The notes under the pieces were generated by a model. That model saw only the letters and a list, made by a program, of their open reading frames with translations, was not told the origin of the DNA and made no database searches. This document shows, piece by piece, positions 9,216 to 9,634 of a DNA stretch of 9,634 nucleotides; the stretch's first letter is position 1, and every line of letters starts with the position of its first letter. A program made the translations under genes and the position numbers. Origin of the DNA: Actinomycetes bacterium (GTDB lineage: Bacteria; Actinomycetota; Actinomycetes; Actinomycetales; Cellulomonadaceae); the NCBI GenBank assembly GCA_023389545.1, contig JAEWEI010000396.1, forward strand, positions 1 to 9,634. Reading direction: 5' to 3'.

Positions 9216-9634
<419 letters not shown>

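Overview
This is a very GC-rich window with strong G/C at third codon positions and GTG as well as ATG starts. It looks like a high-GC Gram-positive actinobacterium. A family 9 glycoside hydrolase (cellulase type), an actinobacterial-style ileS T-box and an ileS-folC pair fit a cellulolytic member of the Micrococcales (Cellulomonas or a relative). That placement is inference from gene content. All supported genes lie on the + strand.

Layout. (1) Positions 1-1136 hold the 3' part of a GH9 glycoside hydrolase gene, cut by the left edge. (2) From about 1124 to 1374 there is a promoter followed by a translational isoleucine T-box riboswitch with an ultrashort Stem I. It has an AUC specifier, a canonical T-box bulge and a sequestrator that captures the Shine-Dalgarno of ileS. 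(3) ileS (type 2 isoleucyl-tRNA synthetase) and folC (folylpolyglutamate/dihydrofolate synthase) overlap by ATGA and form one unit ending at a long hairpin (5997-6039). (4) dhaK-dhaL-dhaM encode a complete PTS-dependent dihydroxyacetone kinase: the substrate subunit, the ADP subunit and a phosphoryl donor in which an EIIA-like domain is fused to HPr. (5) A TetR-family regulator, probably translated from a leaderless mRNA, has a clear dyad operator over its -10 region and start codon. It is followed by the 5' end of a 14-TM (DHA2/EmrB-QacA type) MFS exporter, cut by the right edge.

How the parts work together. Uncharged tRNA-Ile should stabilise the antisequestrator, free the ileS ribosome-binding site and raise IleRS synthesis. 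Through the ATGA overlap it may raise FolC as well. The dha operon would feed dihydroxyacetone into glycolysis as DHAP using phosphate from the PTS. The TetR-MFS pair looks like an autoregulated drug or metabolite efflux module. No phage, IS element, CRISPR array, tRNA or rRNA was seen. The most informative non-coding elements are the T-box, whose two mutually exclusive folds can be written out base by base, and the TetR dyad.
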